Assembly: GCF_000764305.2 (NCBI RefSeq)
Contig: NW_025932501.1
Coordinates: 186,001-250,000 of the forward strand
Direction of reading: 5' to 3'
Source: Hyalella azteca
Taxonomy: Eukaryota > Arthropoda > Malacostraca > Amphipoda > Hyalellidae
DNA: 64,000 nt
Both the position numbers and the translations under genes were made by a program. Below are positions 1-13,380 of this stretch, one piece after another. The stretch's first letter is position 1. The number at the start of each line of letters is the position of its first letter. Below the pieces are notes generated by a model. That model ran no database searches, had not been told where the DNA came from, and saw nothing but the letters and a program-made list of their open reading frames with translations.

Positions 1-204
1 TGTTTCTCTTAATCTCACGCTTATGCGTGGATTACGATAGTTGTTATCTTAATCTCACGCTTATGCGTGCATTACGATGGTTGTTATCTTAATCTCACGC
101 TTATGCGTGCATTACGATGGTTGTTATCTTAATCTCACGCTTATGCGTGCATTACGATGGTTGTTTGTCTTAATCTCACGCTCATGCTTGGATTATGCTT
201 GCCG
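1..204. repeat. 40-41 bp minisatellite, first block
   Basis: A unit containing CTTAATCTCACGCTTATGCG and then a GATTACGATGGTTGTT-like half repeats at positions 8, 48, 88, 128 and 169, giving a period of 40-41 bp with few mismatches. The array runs off the left edge of the window. The last copy is altered (CTCATGCTTGG) and leads into unrelated sequence. Confidence 0.9.
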
Positions 205-363
205 TCGATCGTAATCTCCATAGCGTGACTTTTGCCTGAGATAATTATGATGGCGGTCATTGTATCCAACATGTTTCCATGTCGCCATACGATACCCATG
301 ATGAGGCGAGTACTGGCCATATGCTTTATCGTCCTCACCACAGGACACTCATGGCGAAGAACT

Positions 364-660
364 TAGATGCACGATCATGCGTGGATTACGATGGTTGTTT
401 GTCTTAATCTCACGCTCATGCGTAGATTACGATGGTTGTTTGCCTTAATATCACGCTCATGCGTGGATTACGGTAGTTGTTTATCTTAATCTCATGCTTA
501 TGCGTGCATTACGATGGTTTTTTGTCTTAATCTTAATCTAACGCGTATGCGTGGATTACTATGGTTGTCTCTATTAATCTCATGCTTATGCGTGCATTAC
601 GATGGTTCTTTGTCGTAATCTCGCGCTCATGCTTGGATTAGGCTTGCCGTCCATCTTAAT
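364..660. repeat. Same minisatellite, second degenerate block
   Basis: After about 160 bp of other sequence (205-363), the same unit returns in six or seven more diverged copies, including the altered CTCATGCTTGGATTAGGCTT form that also ended the first block. Both blocks therefore end with the same variant and then TGCCGTC-ATC, which suggests the whole array-plus-flank was duplicated. Confidence 0.85.
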
Positions 661-1879
661 CTCCAACCCACACTCGTCAGACAATTTTTCGTATGACAGT
701 CCATTCTTAGTTTTCGCTCCAAATTCAAATGAAAAGAATGGCTAGACTAGTACATAGAAATTGCGAGATAAATCTTTCTTTATTAATGAATAATAAATAC
801 TTTAATATTAAACACAAGCCCATGGCGTGAATGCCAGATGGCGATTGCTTGTTAAGCTTCAAGAAATTTGTAACCCTTGCTTGTGATGGCTGTCACACGG
901 CTAAAAATTTGATAATAAATGAAAGGATGTGTATAATCTCTGATCTTACGCAGCTTAGTTCATCTATAACTGCCGTGTTTTTTTCAATGTTAACATTTTA
1001 GCTTAATGATGTTTACGAATATTTAGCAGTTACAATCCATAATTTGAAGCCTTTCTTTTATACATACATGGTCATCCTAGAAATAGCCGTAACTCCAATA
1101 GAGCTCATATATTGAGGCCAAGGCGAATTGCAATAATCGACATTCCATTGCATTATATGGGCATCACGGGAAGGAATCTTCAATCATTTACTGACACCGT
1201 TCAAAATCTGGTCCAGGTTCAATGATTAGCATTTGTTTATGTTGGCTGGCAGCATCGCAACGCGCATAGTGTTTCCAGTGTGGACGACTATTAATTAATT
1301 GTTATGTCGTGGGTATAGTGGCAGCCCAGAGGTTCGGTACTTAATGAAGCACCGTAGTATTAAAACACTTTATTGCACAAATTACAGTAAAACATTGCAC
1401 AAGGAACAATTCACTCTAGTGGACTTATCGAGATATCTGTGACTCGACACTATCAAGTTTCAGCATGACGTCTCACTAGACCCTTGTTGCCATATTGAAG
1501 TCAACTTTCATACTACTCGTTCCTAATCCGCAATCTCTATTCTCGATTCTAACTTTCTCTAAAACATTCCTACAATACAAATTCTAATTAAATACAAATT
1601 TACAATACCTATATATTTAATAGAAGCCTTATATTACAGCAGTCAAATAAAATTTACAACAAGCCCTCTACAGTTATGCTATAGCTAGAACACTTCATGT
1701 AAGACAAGGCGATGTATAGTTCAGAACACTACTGGCACAGGTACGGTGATGTGTAGTATAGAACATTCCCTGTACAGTCCGAGCGCTGTACATTATATAC
1801 AGAGTACTTAGTACAAGATGGGTGCTGTATAGTATAAATTAGGAGCTGGATCACATTCCCCGTCTGGCAGTTTATCATC
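661..1879. other. Non-coding stretch, nothing recognised
   Basis: AT-rich sequence with no frame that resembles a protein, no repeat array and no splice-site pair worth naming. Confidence 0.6.
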
Positions 1880-2016
1880 CAGCTGAAGCTTGAGTCGTCA
1901 AACATCGCCGCATAATCAGCCTTTGCTTTTATGTTAAATTAGCCGTGNCAGCTGAAGCTTGAGTCGTCAAACATCGCCGCATAATCAGCCTTTGCTTTTA
2001 TGTTAAATTAGCCGTG
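1880..2016. repeat. 68-bp direct repeat separated by a single N
   Basis: Positions 1880-1947 and 1949-2016 appear identical and are separated by one undetermined base at 1948. Two contig ends that overlap by 68 bp but were joined without merging would look exactly like this. Probably an assembly artefact, so the true genome likely has one copy. Confidence 0.85.
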
Positions 2017-3901
2017 CATAATGCGCTGATGCGCTACATACGCTTCTCGAATACCGCCTCCTTTATTTGGATGCAGTATCTATTTTATTATCTTGAACTT
2101 GTGTAGAACTAAATTCCAACCTCAATGAGAGCGTAGTGAACGGGCATCTTAATATTCTTAATTTGTTTTCTCTCCGGTTTAACTGACCCGTGAATCACGA
2201 GGTATACGATTTTTTGCGAGTCCTCGAAACTTAATTTTCCTCCTTATAGCTTTCGTCATTTGATATGAATAGATTTTTTCTATTGTATCTAAAATCGTTA
2301 CGTAATTGAATTATCTGATAATAAATTTTTGAAATTTTAGATTTCATAACTTCGCAATTATTTTTCCTCGCTTCTTGTTCACATAGAGTTTTCCCTCTGA
2401 AAGACCGATCACCTTGACAACCACAGTCCATTGTAACCACGCCCGCAGCTTGAGTGATGATTTTAGAAATTTAGGGCAATGACTTTTAGCGGTATCCATT
2501 GATTGAATTTTCATTCTTCACCTCGATCTATTTGATAAAAATTATCCTGGACTGATGTCGATATCATAGCGACCTGGTGGCGTTCGATCGGCAACTCGGT
2601 TGCGTAAAGTAACCTATTGCTGCGGTGTCGCCGCGCGCGTCGTAATCCAGCCAAAATTCTCTTGAAAGTGAGAACTTTCGTTTCCTTCTCATGTTCTTCA
2701 CTTTTGTATATAATTATCCTTCATGCAATCGGTCGGCCACGTGCATTCGAACTCGTGTTGCAATACAGAAGCCACTTACAGCAGGTCGTCTGCCGGAAAT
2801 GAAATAGTTAGTGCAATGACTGGCCCTGGTCTGCGATCATTTATTCATTACCGTTGCGGTGGTCAGACGCTCCCTCATTTTGCGAGTGCAAGGCCTCCAC
2901 AGGACGAGAAAGTCACGCAAAGCTGCGCCCCGTCAGCTTAAATGCGAAATCTTGGTCAAGATATGCAAAAAGTTTTCGTCATATGCTCCTTCAGAATATC
3001 TATTAATAATTTAAATCTGCTTTTCGATGTGACATTAATTGGAAAAATGTAAATATCTTGAATCGTTCAATGGCTCAAATCAATCTTATCTTGTGCCTCA
3101 GACATCGATATTATTTTTTTATGTATCTTACGGTCTAGAGTTTATCCCAATGTCATACTACTGTGCTTTTAAATCAAGTCTGTATATATTCAGTCGTTTA
3201 TTGCTTTCGAAGCCACCACTTTTCAAGTTTTGATGTCAATTCGATTTAAAGTATGAAATAGGAGGTGCAGCTCATCTTGCCTTTGGAAAGCTGTGATTTA
3301 CTACAATTTTTTTCTAGTGATGTGCATAACACTTGCGCCTGGTCATTCTGTGAACGTCGGTTGAGCGTTGTAATTAATTGCTTTGCTACACGCGCTCACT
3401 GCACTCATACAGTATAGAAAGAGAAAGTCGCTAGTCCCGCCAAAAATAATGGCATCCTGAATTGTTCCATGCGCTCCTGTTCACCGCAATGGCGCCTCAA
3501 AGGACACAACGGCGATTTTTGGTCTTCCCCTCAAATTAACCATCCGTCCCGTCTCAAATTCCATTTAATTTATTATGAATGGATATTTATTCTGAGCTAT
3601 GTTTTCAAAATGTTTAAAAACAATTTATTCTCACAATGTATGCATAATTGCTATGAACCAGTTAAGGACTTTTTCAGTTGATACTCGTTTATTCGGTTGC
3701 AGTATTGAACTATTGTTTTTCTCATGTTTGAACAAATTTTGTTTCCCTCAGGTATTTCATGAAATGTTGTCCTCAAATTTCAGCACAATGGTTTAATGGT
3801 GCCAATATTTTACAACTCTTCAGGCTGACAACAGCGAAGGTCTGCTCACCAATGGCCCGTATGGCGCAACCAGCAACTTTCAGCCTTGGAATTGGCGCAC
3901 T
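2017..3901. other. Non-coding stretch, nothing recognised
   Basis: Several short open frames exist on both strands, but none has family resemblance or supporting splice sites. A GC-richer patch near 2620-2940 has no coding hallmark. Confidence 0.5.
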
Positions 3902-4363
3902 TTTCCTTGCAAAATTTACTGCTATGAGGGAACAGTCGTTTTATGGAGGGTCATGGAGGCAATCGCCGCTCTTCTACTAATTTGTGCTGTCCGGTGTCGG
4001 TGGCTGTAAATAGGCTCTTGCACAAACCATGTTCGGGCTCTAGTTACGTAACTGTGAATTAGCTTGCAATTCTCCAGCGTGAAATATGTTTGTATTGTGA
4101 CTTTTGCTCCCTAATTTTGGAATATCGAAAAGTTTCCTTGCAAAATTTACTGCTACGAGGGAACAGTCGTTTTATGGAGGGTCATGGAGGCAATCGCCGC
4201 TCTTCAACTAATTTGTGCTGTCCGGTGTCGGTGGCTGTAAATAGGCTCTTGCACAAACCATGTTCGGGCTCTAGTTACGTAACTGTGAGTTAGCTTGCAA
4301 TTCTCCAGCGTGAAATACGTTTGTATTGTGACTTTTGCTCCCTAATTTTGGAATATCGAAAAG
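3902..4363. repeat. 231-bp tandem duplication
   Basis: Copies 3902-4132 and 4133-4363 differ at only a handful of positions (for example CTATGAGG/CTACGAGG and GAATTAG/GAGTTAG) and abut directly. No terminal inverted repeat is visible. It looks like a recent tandem duplication. Confidence 0.92.
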
Positions 4364-4979
4364 TTTACCTAAATCTAAGAATGAAGTTTAAATAATTACC
4401 AGCAAGCGTATTAGACACCATCGTGTCATGCATGTGCGCACGGATCGTCTTACGCTAATAATGCGCGTATGAATTGATCATTACCCGGATTTTTTCCTCT
4501 CTTATACCACCAACCGTGCAAATATGAATATTCGGCTGCCGCGAGTTTTCTGGTGCCACCTGTCACTAAGTTTCGCATGCATATTATTTGTTATAAAGTC
4601 CTCGTAAGCTTTATTCAAGTCCACGATTTGGGATCAAAGCTAAGTCAAATTGTTTGTTTGACCAACTTGTGTAACTTTGAAAAAAAATTTATAAGCAAAT
4701 TTGATGGTAAAGATTTTCCGAACGAGAAAAACACCTGCAATTCTGTGAAACAAAATGCAAAATGAAACTTCATGTGAATATAAAATCACGTGTTTTTCGC
4801 AACCACACAAAACTTTAAATGCACCATTCTCGAATAATTTATTTAATTATGAGACAATCATTATTCGTTTCCGTGTTTAAGACATAAAAAAAGACGTTAT
4901 TCGAGGGGAGCGTTGGAGGCGCGCACGAAGAGTTTGAGGCCTTCTGACCCGTCACGTGCCGGGCGGCCGAGCTGCTGTC
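4364..4979. other. Non-coding stretch, nothing recognised
   Basis: AT-rich at first, with a GC-rich patch at about 4900-4980 just before the large tandem duplication. No coding evidence. Confidence 0.5.
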
Positions 4980-6719
4980 GTCCCGTGTACTCTATTGAAC
5001 TTTTGCTGGCCTCCTTAAGTTTACGTGCATTCCCTCCTAACAAATGTCAGTTCTGATGTAAGAGTCGCTGACGTGGCAGTCTTCTATTCTGTATCTTATT
5101 GAATATTTTCAATTTTATGCATTGTGCAAACATCGTGCAAGAAATTCAGAATTTCAGATATGGTTGACAATAGAGTTCAATTTTAAAAATATCATAAATA
5201 GGGCTCAGTCGGATCTATTTAAACCGAGTGTTTTCTCGACAATTTCAAGAAGATTCCATTCGATAAGCCACACTGCATAAGCGATTCTACGAACAAGGTG
5301 GCTAAGTCCGATGGTCGTTCGTGTAGGAAACATTCTCTTGCTTGTTGGCTCCACGTGGAGTTGAACTCTTCGCGTCTCACGAGCCCAATTGTAGTCTTGA
5401 ATTGCTCACCGGTTCGTCGACACCTATACTCATACATTACTAAGTACGGGCTTCATTGCACCGAAGCTTAACCTATTCAACTCGCGCATCTCCAGCAAGC
5501 CAACATTTATCATATTGCCAAATTCAAATTACCGTCGACAAATCGTGACTGAAGTCCTCTGTTGCTTCTTTGCATCCGAGATGACTCCTTGTACAATTTT
5601 ATGGTTGGTTTGAGTTCTCAGGAGCGTCTCGGACCACCCATGACTCGAGTCATTTGTCTGTGGCGCTCTCAACTCGAGAGCTTTTATTTAACCGAGCTTG
5701 CCTTGTTTAGCCGCACACCCACCGCTGAACGAGATCCCATTTGTCTCCAGCTTGTAAGCGCCTACCCAAAACTCCCGCCTGCCCTAGCTCTTTCCAGCCT
5801 GCCTGGGACCATACTTTCCAAATTCGCTAAGTAAACGTAAGTACTTAAGTCCCGTGTACTCTATTGAACTTTTGCTGGCCTCCTTCTTAACTTTACGTGC
5901 GTTCCCTCCTAACAAATGTCAGTTCTGATGTAAGAGTCGCTGACGTGGCAGTCTTCTATTCTGTATCTTATTGAATATTTTCAATTTTATGCATTGTGCA
6001 AACATCGTGCAAGAAATTCAGAATTTCAGATATGGTTGACAATAGAGTTCAATTTTAAAAATATCATAAATAGGGCTCAGTCGGATCTATTTAAACCGAG
6101 TGTTTTCTCGACAATTTCAAGAAGATTCCATTCGATAAGCCACACTGCATAAGCGATTCTACGAACAAGGTGGCTAAGTCCGATGGTCGTTCGTGTAGGA
6201 AACATTCTCTTGCTTGTTGGCTCCACGTGGAGTTGAACTCTTCGCGTCTCACGAGCCCAATTGTAGTCTTGAATTGCTCACCGGTTCGTCGACACCTATA
6301 CTCATACATTACTAAGTACGGGCTTCATTGCACCGAAGCTTAACCTATTCAACTCGCGCATCTCCAGCAAGCCAACATTTATCATATTGCCAAATTCAAA
6401 TTACCGTCGACAAATCGTGACTGAAGTCCTCTGTTGCTTCTTTGCATCCGAGATGACTCCTTGTACAATTTTATGGTTGGTTTGAGTTCTCAGGAGCGTC
6501 TCGGACCACCCATGACTCGAGTCATTTGTCTGTGGCGCTCTCAACTCGAGAGCTTTTATTTAACCGAGCTTGCCTTGTTTAGCCGCACACCCACCGCTGA
6601 ACGAGATCCCATTTGTCTCCAGCTTGTAAGCGCCTACCCAAAACTCCCGCCTGCCCTAGCTCTTTCCAGCCTGCCTGGGACCATACTTTCCAAATTCGCT
6701 AAGTAAACGTAAGTACTTA
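4980..6719. repeat. About 870-bp tandem duplication, almost identical copies
   Basis: Copy 1 is about 4980-5848 and copy 2 about 5849-6719. The offset is 869 bp at the left edge and 872 bp after a 3-nt difference near 5028/5889, with essentially no other changes. Both copies end in GTAAACGTAAGTACTTA. The content is non-coding as far as I can see. Either a very recent duplication or unmerged haplotypes. Confidence 0.93.
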
Positions 6720-9700
6720 CGATCTATTTTCTTGTCTATGATTGGTGGATTTTGCTTGAAAGGCCATCAATGATTGGCTAATGAACTTACGATCTCTTAA
6801 CTCTTTTTGAAAGTATGGGCCCAGCTGATGCGCAGACGAATTTCCGTGGCCAGCTTTAGTTCAACAGTCATTTAATTAACTACCGTCAGTCTTTAAGGCT
6901 TTTGTGTTGATGATTACAGTGAATTATGCCTCAAGCAATAGCCGCGTTGACACAAATTTTTCATTAACTATCTCGTACTATTAAATGTACAACAATTTGT
7001 TATTTGCGCAGGCCTCAAAGCTATTTATTAAGTGTCGAATATGATCTTATCTCATTCATCTCATGTAGACAATTTCTGTAGTCAAACTTGCAATGCAAAT
7101 ACAGACATACCACTTTGTTGGAGTCGTCAAGATGCAGTCGATGATGGAACATCAATCTTTTCATCGCGTTGGAAAGCAATTAATGTGCAAAGCATGCATG
7201 TAGCATCGATGAATCAGTGGAACTCGCTGATAAGAATTGCGGTTCTCAACGGCTAAGTGGACCACCGTGGCATTGCCAGTATAATTGCACCGAATATTTC
7301 GTTCCCAGTGCAGCCAAGCATAAGCTCACGCTCCGTCACTTAATCACATTCAATATTTATTTAATAGTATGGAAATATTATTAATTAAATAATTTGAATA
7401 CTTTATTCATTAAATTCTTTGAAAACGTTGTATATTGCATACTTTGAAAACAGTATTATTAATAATGTTACTCGTTTTGTTTCATTTTATTCCCACTTTT
7501 ATTTATTCAGTGGGGCGCTAAAGTTTCTTTTCAATTTTTACGACTAACTTGCCCTGTATCATCTTAACTAAAACTATTTCTTATTAAATATGAAAGCTTG
7601 CCACGAGTTTTGATATGAATCACCAGATCGACTTTCACCTTTCTTAGTGACAGTCCACTAAAAATTTCATTTAAGATGTTGAGTTGAAAGACGTTTCATC
7701 AGAAAGAAATTAGATTGTGAAAAGAAAAAACCGGCTTTACAAGGAAAAAGCACAAAAAAGCACAAGGAAAAGCGTTGTATTTTTATTCGCATGTAAAAAT
7801 AAAACGCCTGGTCCTGCAAGTAAACCCTCGTGAATAACAATATTTGCATTGAGTCATTCATTGGTTAGAGAACAAATATCTCTAACGGTGCCATCAATTT
7901 AACGAGGGATGGGGAAATTCCAGCGGTTAATTTTGTGGTAAACTAAAGCATTTAGGTTCTAACTCGATCTTTTAATTTACGCCGTCGTCCCATACTTTCG
8001 GGCAACTTAAATCATTTCCATGTGGTGGTGGTGCGGGGCCACAAGGTAAGTGATGAAAAAACAAGAGGTGGCACAGAGTGGCTAGACAGAGGAAGACGAA
8101 ATAGAAGACAGTAGGAGATAAAGATCTCTTCTTGCGCATAATTTGGTTGTCTGGGTTTATGGGTTAGGTTTGGGCTGAGTGGGGGATGAGGGAGAACTCG
8201 TCAGGGCTATAATTGATTTCTATGAGGGAGTGAAGGGGGAATCGTGGGTGTGATTCTAGTATTGAACATGCAAAAGCCGTCGTTGAGAATGTGTTGTCCT
8301 ATGGTAGTATCACTTGTGATAATTTTTATAACATGGGTGTAGTCCTTGATTTTGATTATGTCTTGCATATGAATTCAGTTGTGCAGTCGTGTGATTTCGT
8401 CTTTTATTTCTGTTGGTGTCTTCCTCCCTATGTCTTTGTCTAGTTGTTTAAAACAAATATAGTTCCTTTGGATCGGAGGTCTAGGGTGATAGTGAGTTGC
8501 AGATTGATTTTACTGAATTTTTATTTTACTTTCTGTAGTTTTTTGAGGTCAATAATTTGTCAATGGCGTAGGTGTCATCAGAAACAGCGTAGAATCCGGT
8601 CGCAGTGTCCTTGAGTCTTATTAATGGGGCGTTGAGGTCTCCAAAGGTTGTTTGGGATATGGCAGGTCGGTCACTTGGCAGTCTAGGGTCTATTTTCTTG
8701 AAGTTGAATCATGCAGGTCTGTGGTTTCGAGGGGACTGGTTGCGTTGATGGTTGATGAGGTGGTTTGGAAGATGATGAACGTGGATGAAGTGATGAGGGT
8801 GAAGGTTGTAAAGGCCGTGAAGGATTTGTGCCCTTGGCCCGCTGGGACAAGCCCGGCGGGTCCGGGGCTGGAGGAGGGGGAATAATGTAGAAACAGATGT
8901 TAAAAAAATAAGAGTAAGTCACAATACCTAGTAAAACGCACTTATTTCAGGGGTTTACAATAAATCTGATAGGTTTGGCACGAGCACAGCGCACTAGACA
9001 CCAGAAAAACATAATAGCCACGAGGGACCAATTCCATGTACTGTGCTGACTAAATGTATTTGCAGGTCCAATCAACACCCGACAATCTGTAATCGCAGAA
9101 AAAAAAAACCACGAGCAAGAGAACGAGTTGTTCGCAAACTCTGTTTGTTCTCCAACCGAAGGACTGCAGTACTCAAATTATTTTCTCATTCCTGCATTTT
9201 GGAGGATGGTCCGTTTTAGCACCCTAACGTGCATGGCCTCAAGTCCAGATATTTTATGACTCGTTGGTGTGCTCAGCTTTAACATGGAGTTGTCGTAGGG
9301 CAGCGAGGCGTCTCTTGGCCGGTAAAACTATGTTTGTTCTGACATGCCGGAGACGCGCTGTATGGTTCGCTGGAGCTAACCAGTATTGTCTCCTTATAGC
9401 AGGGCTAGCATCATCATACCACCTACGCCATGCTTCACTGCAGGTCACCTAACAGTCCCTAAATGAAGCCCTAAAAACTGAATGAAATGTCTTAAATAAA
9501 ATGCCCGGTTAACAGAAATATGTAACCTGCTTATCCAATTGAGTTAGAAACATAGGCTGACGTTACTCGAGTGCAATAATTCATAATAATTTTACATGCC
9601 AAACAAAAACCTCAATTTAATTGGTTTGAAACTATTAACTATTCCAACCATGCAATGCTAGCCCAATAACTAGAAAACCAATGTCATTGAATAAATAAAA

Positions 9701-10987
9701 ACCTAATAAAAAAATTTTTTCCATCGCAATTGACCAATCAACTTCAAACTTGAGATCATACCAACTTGAGATCACTCAGCATTTGAATTTTAATTTTAGG
9801 TAGTTCGGATTCCGGCTTCTTTTTTTCTTGAGGTTCAGAACAGAAAACGCTGAAATATATGTTATGTGTTATCAAAGTACTAATTTCGCGTAAAAATGAT
9901 CCCTCACACTCGCAGCTGGTGTCACGCTTGCTGCCGCTTGCCGGACTCTGCTAGCCCCAGCCCGCCTTGTGTGACCAACACACATCGCTTACCACATTGC
10001 AAATATATCGCGTGCCAGAGAAATCTTGGCCCGTCATGCTCTTCCTCTGCGAGATATTCAATTTTAGTGGAGGTGCAACAAATACATTCATGTCTTGCTG
10101 TCTTGAGCTTTGAGTTATTTCTTGTAGACTTGCTGCGGTTGACATTACGGTTCTGAATTACCAACGGCTATCTACAAATAAGGGCCCGTTTTCGCACCCT
10201 CGTGCTGCTCGCATCTCTGAAGGAAATTTGTAAGCGAGAGGATTTCACCAAATTTTATGCGAGTTTTTCCCTGTTTGCGATCATACTGCTTCTACAGTAA
10301 TTAATTTATCGCATTTTAATCTTTTGCGACCCCAAACCCTTACTACAGAGATTTAGAAACTTTTTTTCTATTATGTTATCACACTATTCGATTGAAAGTG
10401 TTCGGCAGTTGAGATTCAACCATTCAGATCATAAAATAAACGATTTTTTTGCAATTAATCCTAAATTCTCTGTTATTAATTAATATAATTATTGGTATAT
10501 TATTGGTAAGTTACAGAAGCTCTTCCAAGAAGTAAGTATACAGTGGATTAGAGATTAATTGCTTATTGTTGATGCAACGAATGTGAACTCCTATTGATTC
10601 CATGATGGTGCTTTATGGTGTTTTTTGTCGAATTACATCTTCCTAGATTAATTTATCGTATTTTTTCATCTTTACAATATCCATACATAGCATCGAAAAA
10701 GTTGCTTAGCTTCAATTTATGGTAGTATATGTTTTGGAAACTCGATTTTTTTACATCAAAATAAGAGATGAACACAATAAAAGTTCTATACTCTAGCTGC
10801 CTGTTTTTTCAATCTAACATTTCCAACATTTAGTTTTAACCAAAGATGAAAATCACGGCGACCTTTAACAATTTTATATATGTGTTGTTCAGGGACAAGT
10901 GGTGAAAATGAGCATCTCACTGGACACAGCAGTACTCTCTATTAATTGTTGCATGGCTAACCTCTTTTTCAACAATCTATCTTATCG
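6720..10987. other. Non-coding stretch, nothing recognised
   Basis: Mostly AT-rich. Positions 8030-8890 are unusually G-rich on the plus strand with many TGAGG/GGTGG words, but without open structure beyond short proline-rich or valine-rich shadow frames. No gene, RNA or mobile element recognised. Confidence 0.5.
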
Positions 10988-11200
10988 GTTATTTACATAC
11001 AACCCTTAATATCATTAACCTAGAGGACCATCGATCTCAACTCATTATTTATATTCATTTACCTACGACACTTGATATCATTAACCTATAGTACACAGGA
11101 CTACTGATCCCAACTCATTATTTATATTCATTTACCTACGACACTTGATATCATTAACCTATAGTACACAGGACTACTGATCCCAACCTCATTATTTATT
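10988..11200. repeat. 73-74 bp tandem repeat, about 2.8 copies
   Basis: The word CTCATTATTTATATTCATTT starts at 11041 and 11114, and its first part again at 11188. The last two units are nearly identical (GACACTTGATATCATTAACC then TATAGTACACAGGACTACTG). The first, at about 10988, is diverged. Confidence 0.88.
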
Positions 11201-11279
11201 TTCCAGGGATTAACTAACCACCGCCATGCCCTTCAATCTCTGTTAACTAACACCCACCCTACCTACTCTTCTCATCCAG

Positions 11280-11441
11280 CCTATAGATCCTAGACGCCAA
11301 ACTGTGGAAGAGCAGACTGGTGTTGGGACTGGTGGAGGTGGTGGAGGTGATGGTGGTGGTGGTGGTGGTGGAAACATAATGGGAGCTACCAGAGGATATC
11401 GCCGAGTGGAGTCGGCAAGATCGTGGGATGCTGTGCTTGCG
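11280..11441 (+). CDS. Speculative AP-2 activation-region exon with glycine run
   Basis: A long CT-rich tract ending TCTCATCCAG precedes an open frame that begins PIDPRRQTVEEQTGVG, continues through a run of about 14 residues that is glycine except for one aspartate, and then reads GATRGYRRVESARSWDAVLA. AP-2 proteins carry a DPRRDYRR element in their N-terminal half; here DPRR and YRR are both present but separated by the glycine run. There is no consensus donor: the best is GCG|GTCAGA at 11441/11442. The glycine run is a GGT microsatellite and could be non-coding. I treat this as a lead only. Confidence 0.22.
11321..11371. repeat. GGT-rich trinucleotide run
   Basis: Mostly GGT/GGA triplets; would encode glycine in the frame discussed for the candidate exon at 11280. 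It could be a plain microsatellite. Confidence 0.85.
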
Positions 11442-11492
11442 GTCAGAATAATTGCTTTTTCTTGCATTTATCTTAAGCCGTGCAAAAATTAA

Positions 11493-13380
11493 ATCGTTTA
11501 TCTTTTTTAATCACTAATCCATTTTGGTCGGTTATTGGTAACTCAAATCGGGTATTAATTAATGTTAAGTCTTAATGAAAATTATCCACTTATAACTTGA
11601 CTGTTAAAACAAAAAAAAATCACCATCATTTGAACATAATTTAAATTTTTACTTTCTTTATATTCTTTGTTTTTTTTTTAACATGAACTAAACTTTTTCA
11701 ATTCTAGTCACTCAACGGTTATTTACTCATGATCATAAGAAATCAAATGGCCAAGTTATACGTGCTAAGAACATAAATTCGCATTATATTGGTGGTAAAA
11801 CAATGTCACTGAATATGTTAATCAATTTATTCAATTTTTTCAATATTTCATAATACTGAACTGATTTGTATTAAATCAGTTCAATTTATTTGCATGTAAC
11901 TTTTTCACTATTTTTATCCATCGTATTATTATTAATTACTTTCATTTTTAACTGCAAACAAGATTTAATTTCTGTTTTACAAACCTCGTATCATACTTTA
12001 GTGTAGGCTTCTCTTCAACTTGAATCCATTCCAGCTATTGTATACAAATTCGTCGATTTTTGACACTGAAACAATCTAACCTGCCAAAGTAAAACCTTGA
12101 TTTTTGTCGCCTTATAGTAGTGTCGAACGCATACAAGGAGCTGAAACTGCATATTTCCCAGCAAGATAAAGAAAAATCTATAGTAAAACGAGCTCATCGA
12201 AACATTCATTTTCCAATAAGCTAGCTACTTGTTATTTAAATATCACATGACATCGGCGAATATCAAATGTTTAAGGAAAACTTGAATTCCAACATCAAGT
12301 TGCGACAGTTCTTCAGTTATTCGGTGCACAACTGAATTGTCAGCTCCATGTTTCGAATCATTGCGAAGGATGGTGCTTACCAAAGTTCGCGACGAGCTCC
12401 ATCAACAATGTTTTCCTTAGCAACGCTCAAAAAACAGTAATTACGAACAAGCAGTAAATTGGTTCAGATTTTCAACCCCTTATTATTTCATGAGCTATGA
12501 ACTTTTCGTAAAACTCTTTATTTTTCCGTCTTTTATCAGTAAATAATGCGAAAAATTTCAACTTAAATGAAACTTCACTATTGGTGCTCTAAATATTTTT
12601 TTCATCGGCTTCGGCTTAGTCCGTTTATAAATATTGTTAATTCTTGGCGAACATAACAAAACAGCATCGTACACATACGCATTCGATCAAATTTCTTTAT
12701 ATCGGAACTAGCGTCTTAATTCCTTCAATACGATTTTGGCTCACGAGGGCGACTGAACCAACAGCCCTGATCCTACAAGACTGATCCTACAAGACGCAGG
12801 TGTAGAGCCTCGACTCCTTTGAGGAGCCCCTTAAAGGTTATCCTGCAATTAGGCTCACATGTTCTTTAGAGGCACCTCATCTTATTATTCCGCTTACTCT
12901 TGAAGTCATGAACTGCTCGACAAATTCAATACGGCTTTCTTTTGTCAGCAAGCATGAGTTATATTTATGAACACAAAACACTTTCTTGCGTAGCTCGACT
13001 TCTCTTTTGCGATCGCTTCTATTGTTCAAGAGTTGATCGAGAGCTACAAAATAGTTGGGAGTACTCCTCCGCATCTATGACCAGTAACTGAATAGCGCCA
13101 CATATTTTAACTAGTGACAGTTTGAGAACATATAGAATGAATTACTATTGGTAACTCCGTACAATAACTTATGCCTATTCTAATAATAGACTTTCAAGGC
13201 CGACTAAGGTCCTCCGACGATAACGGACTGTATTTTTCCAGCGGCTCGATCAATTCCAAGAAATCAATGCGAGTGCCATGACATATATATATATTTTTTA
13301 ATATGACAGATCACCTTCATAAGTGTGAGAAAATTTTTGAAGTTCCTGTTCTGTTTTAATTATGTTTTTTTTTTCTACAG
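11493..13380. other. Non-coding stretch, nothing recognised
   Basis: Strongly AT-rich with homopolymer runs. A small direct repeat (GATCCTACAAGAC twice) lies at about 12769-12796. No coding evidence. Confidence 0.5.

Noticed and set aside
8652..8922. Proline-rich/valine-rich overlapping frames
   Set aside because: Arise from the G-rich strand bias of 8030-8890, with no protein family features.
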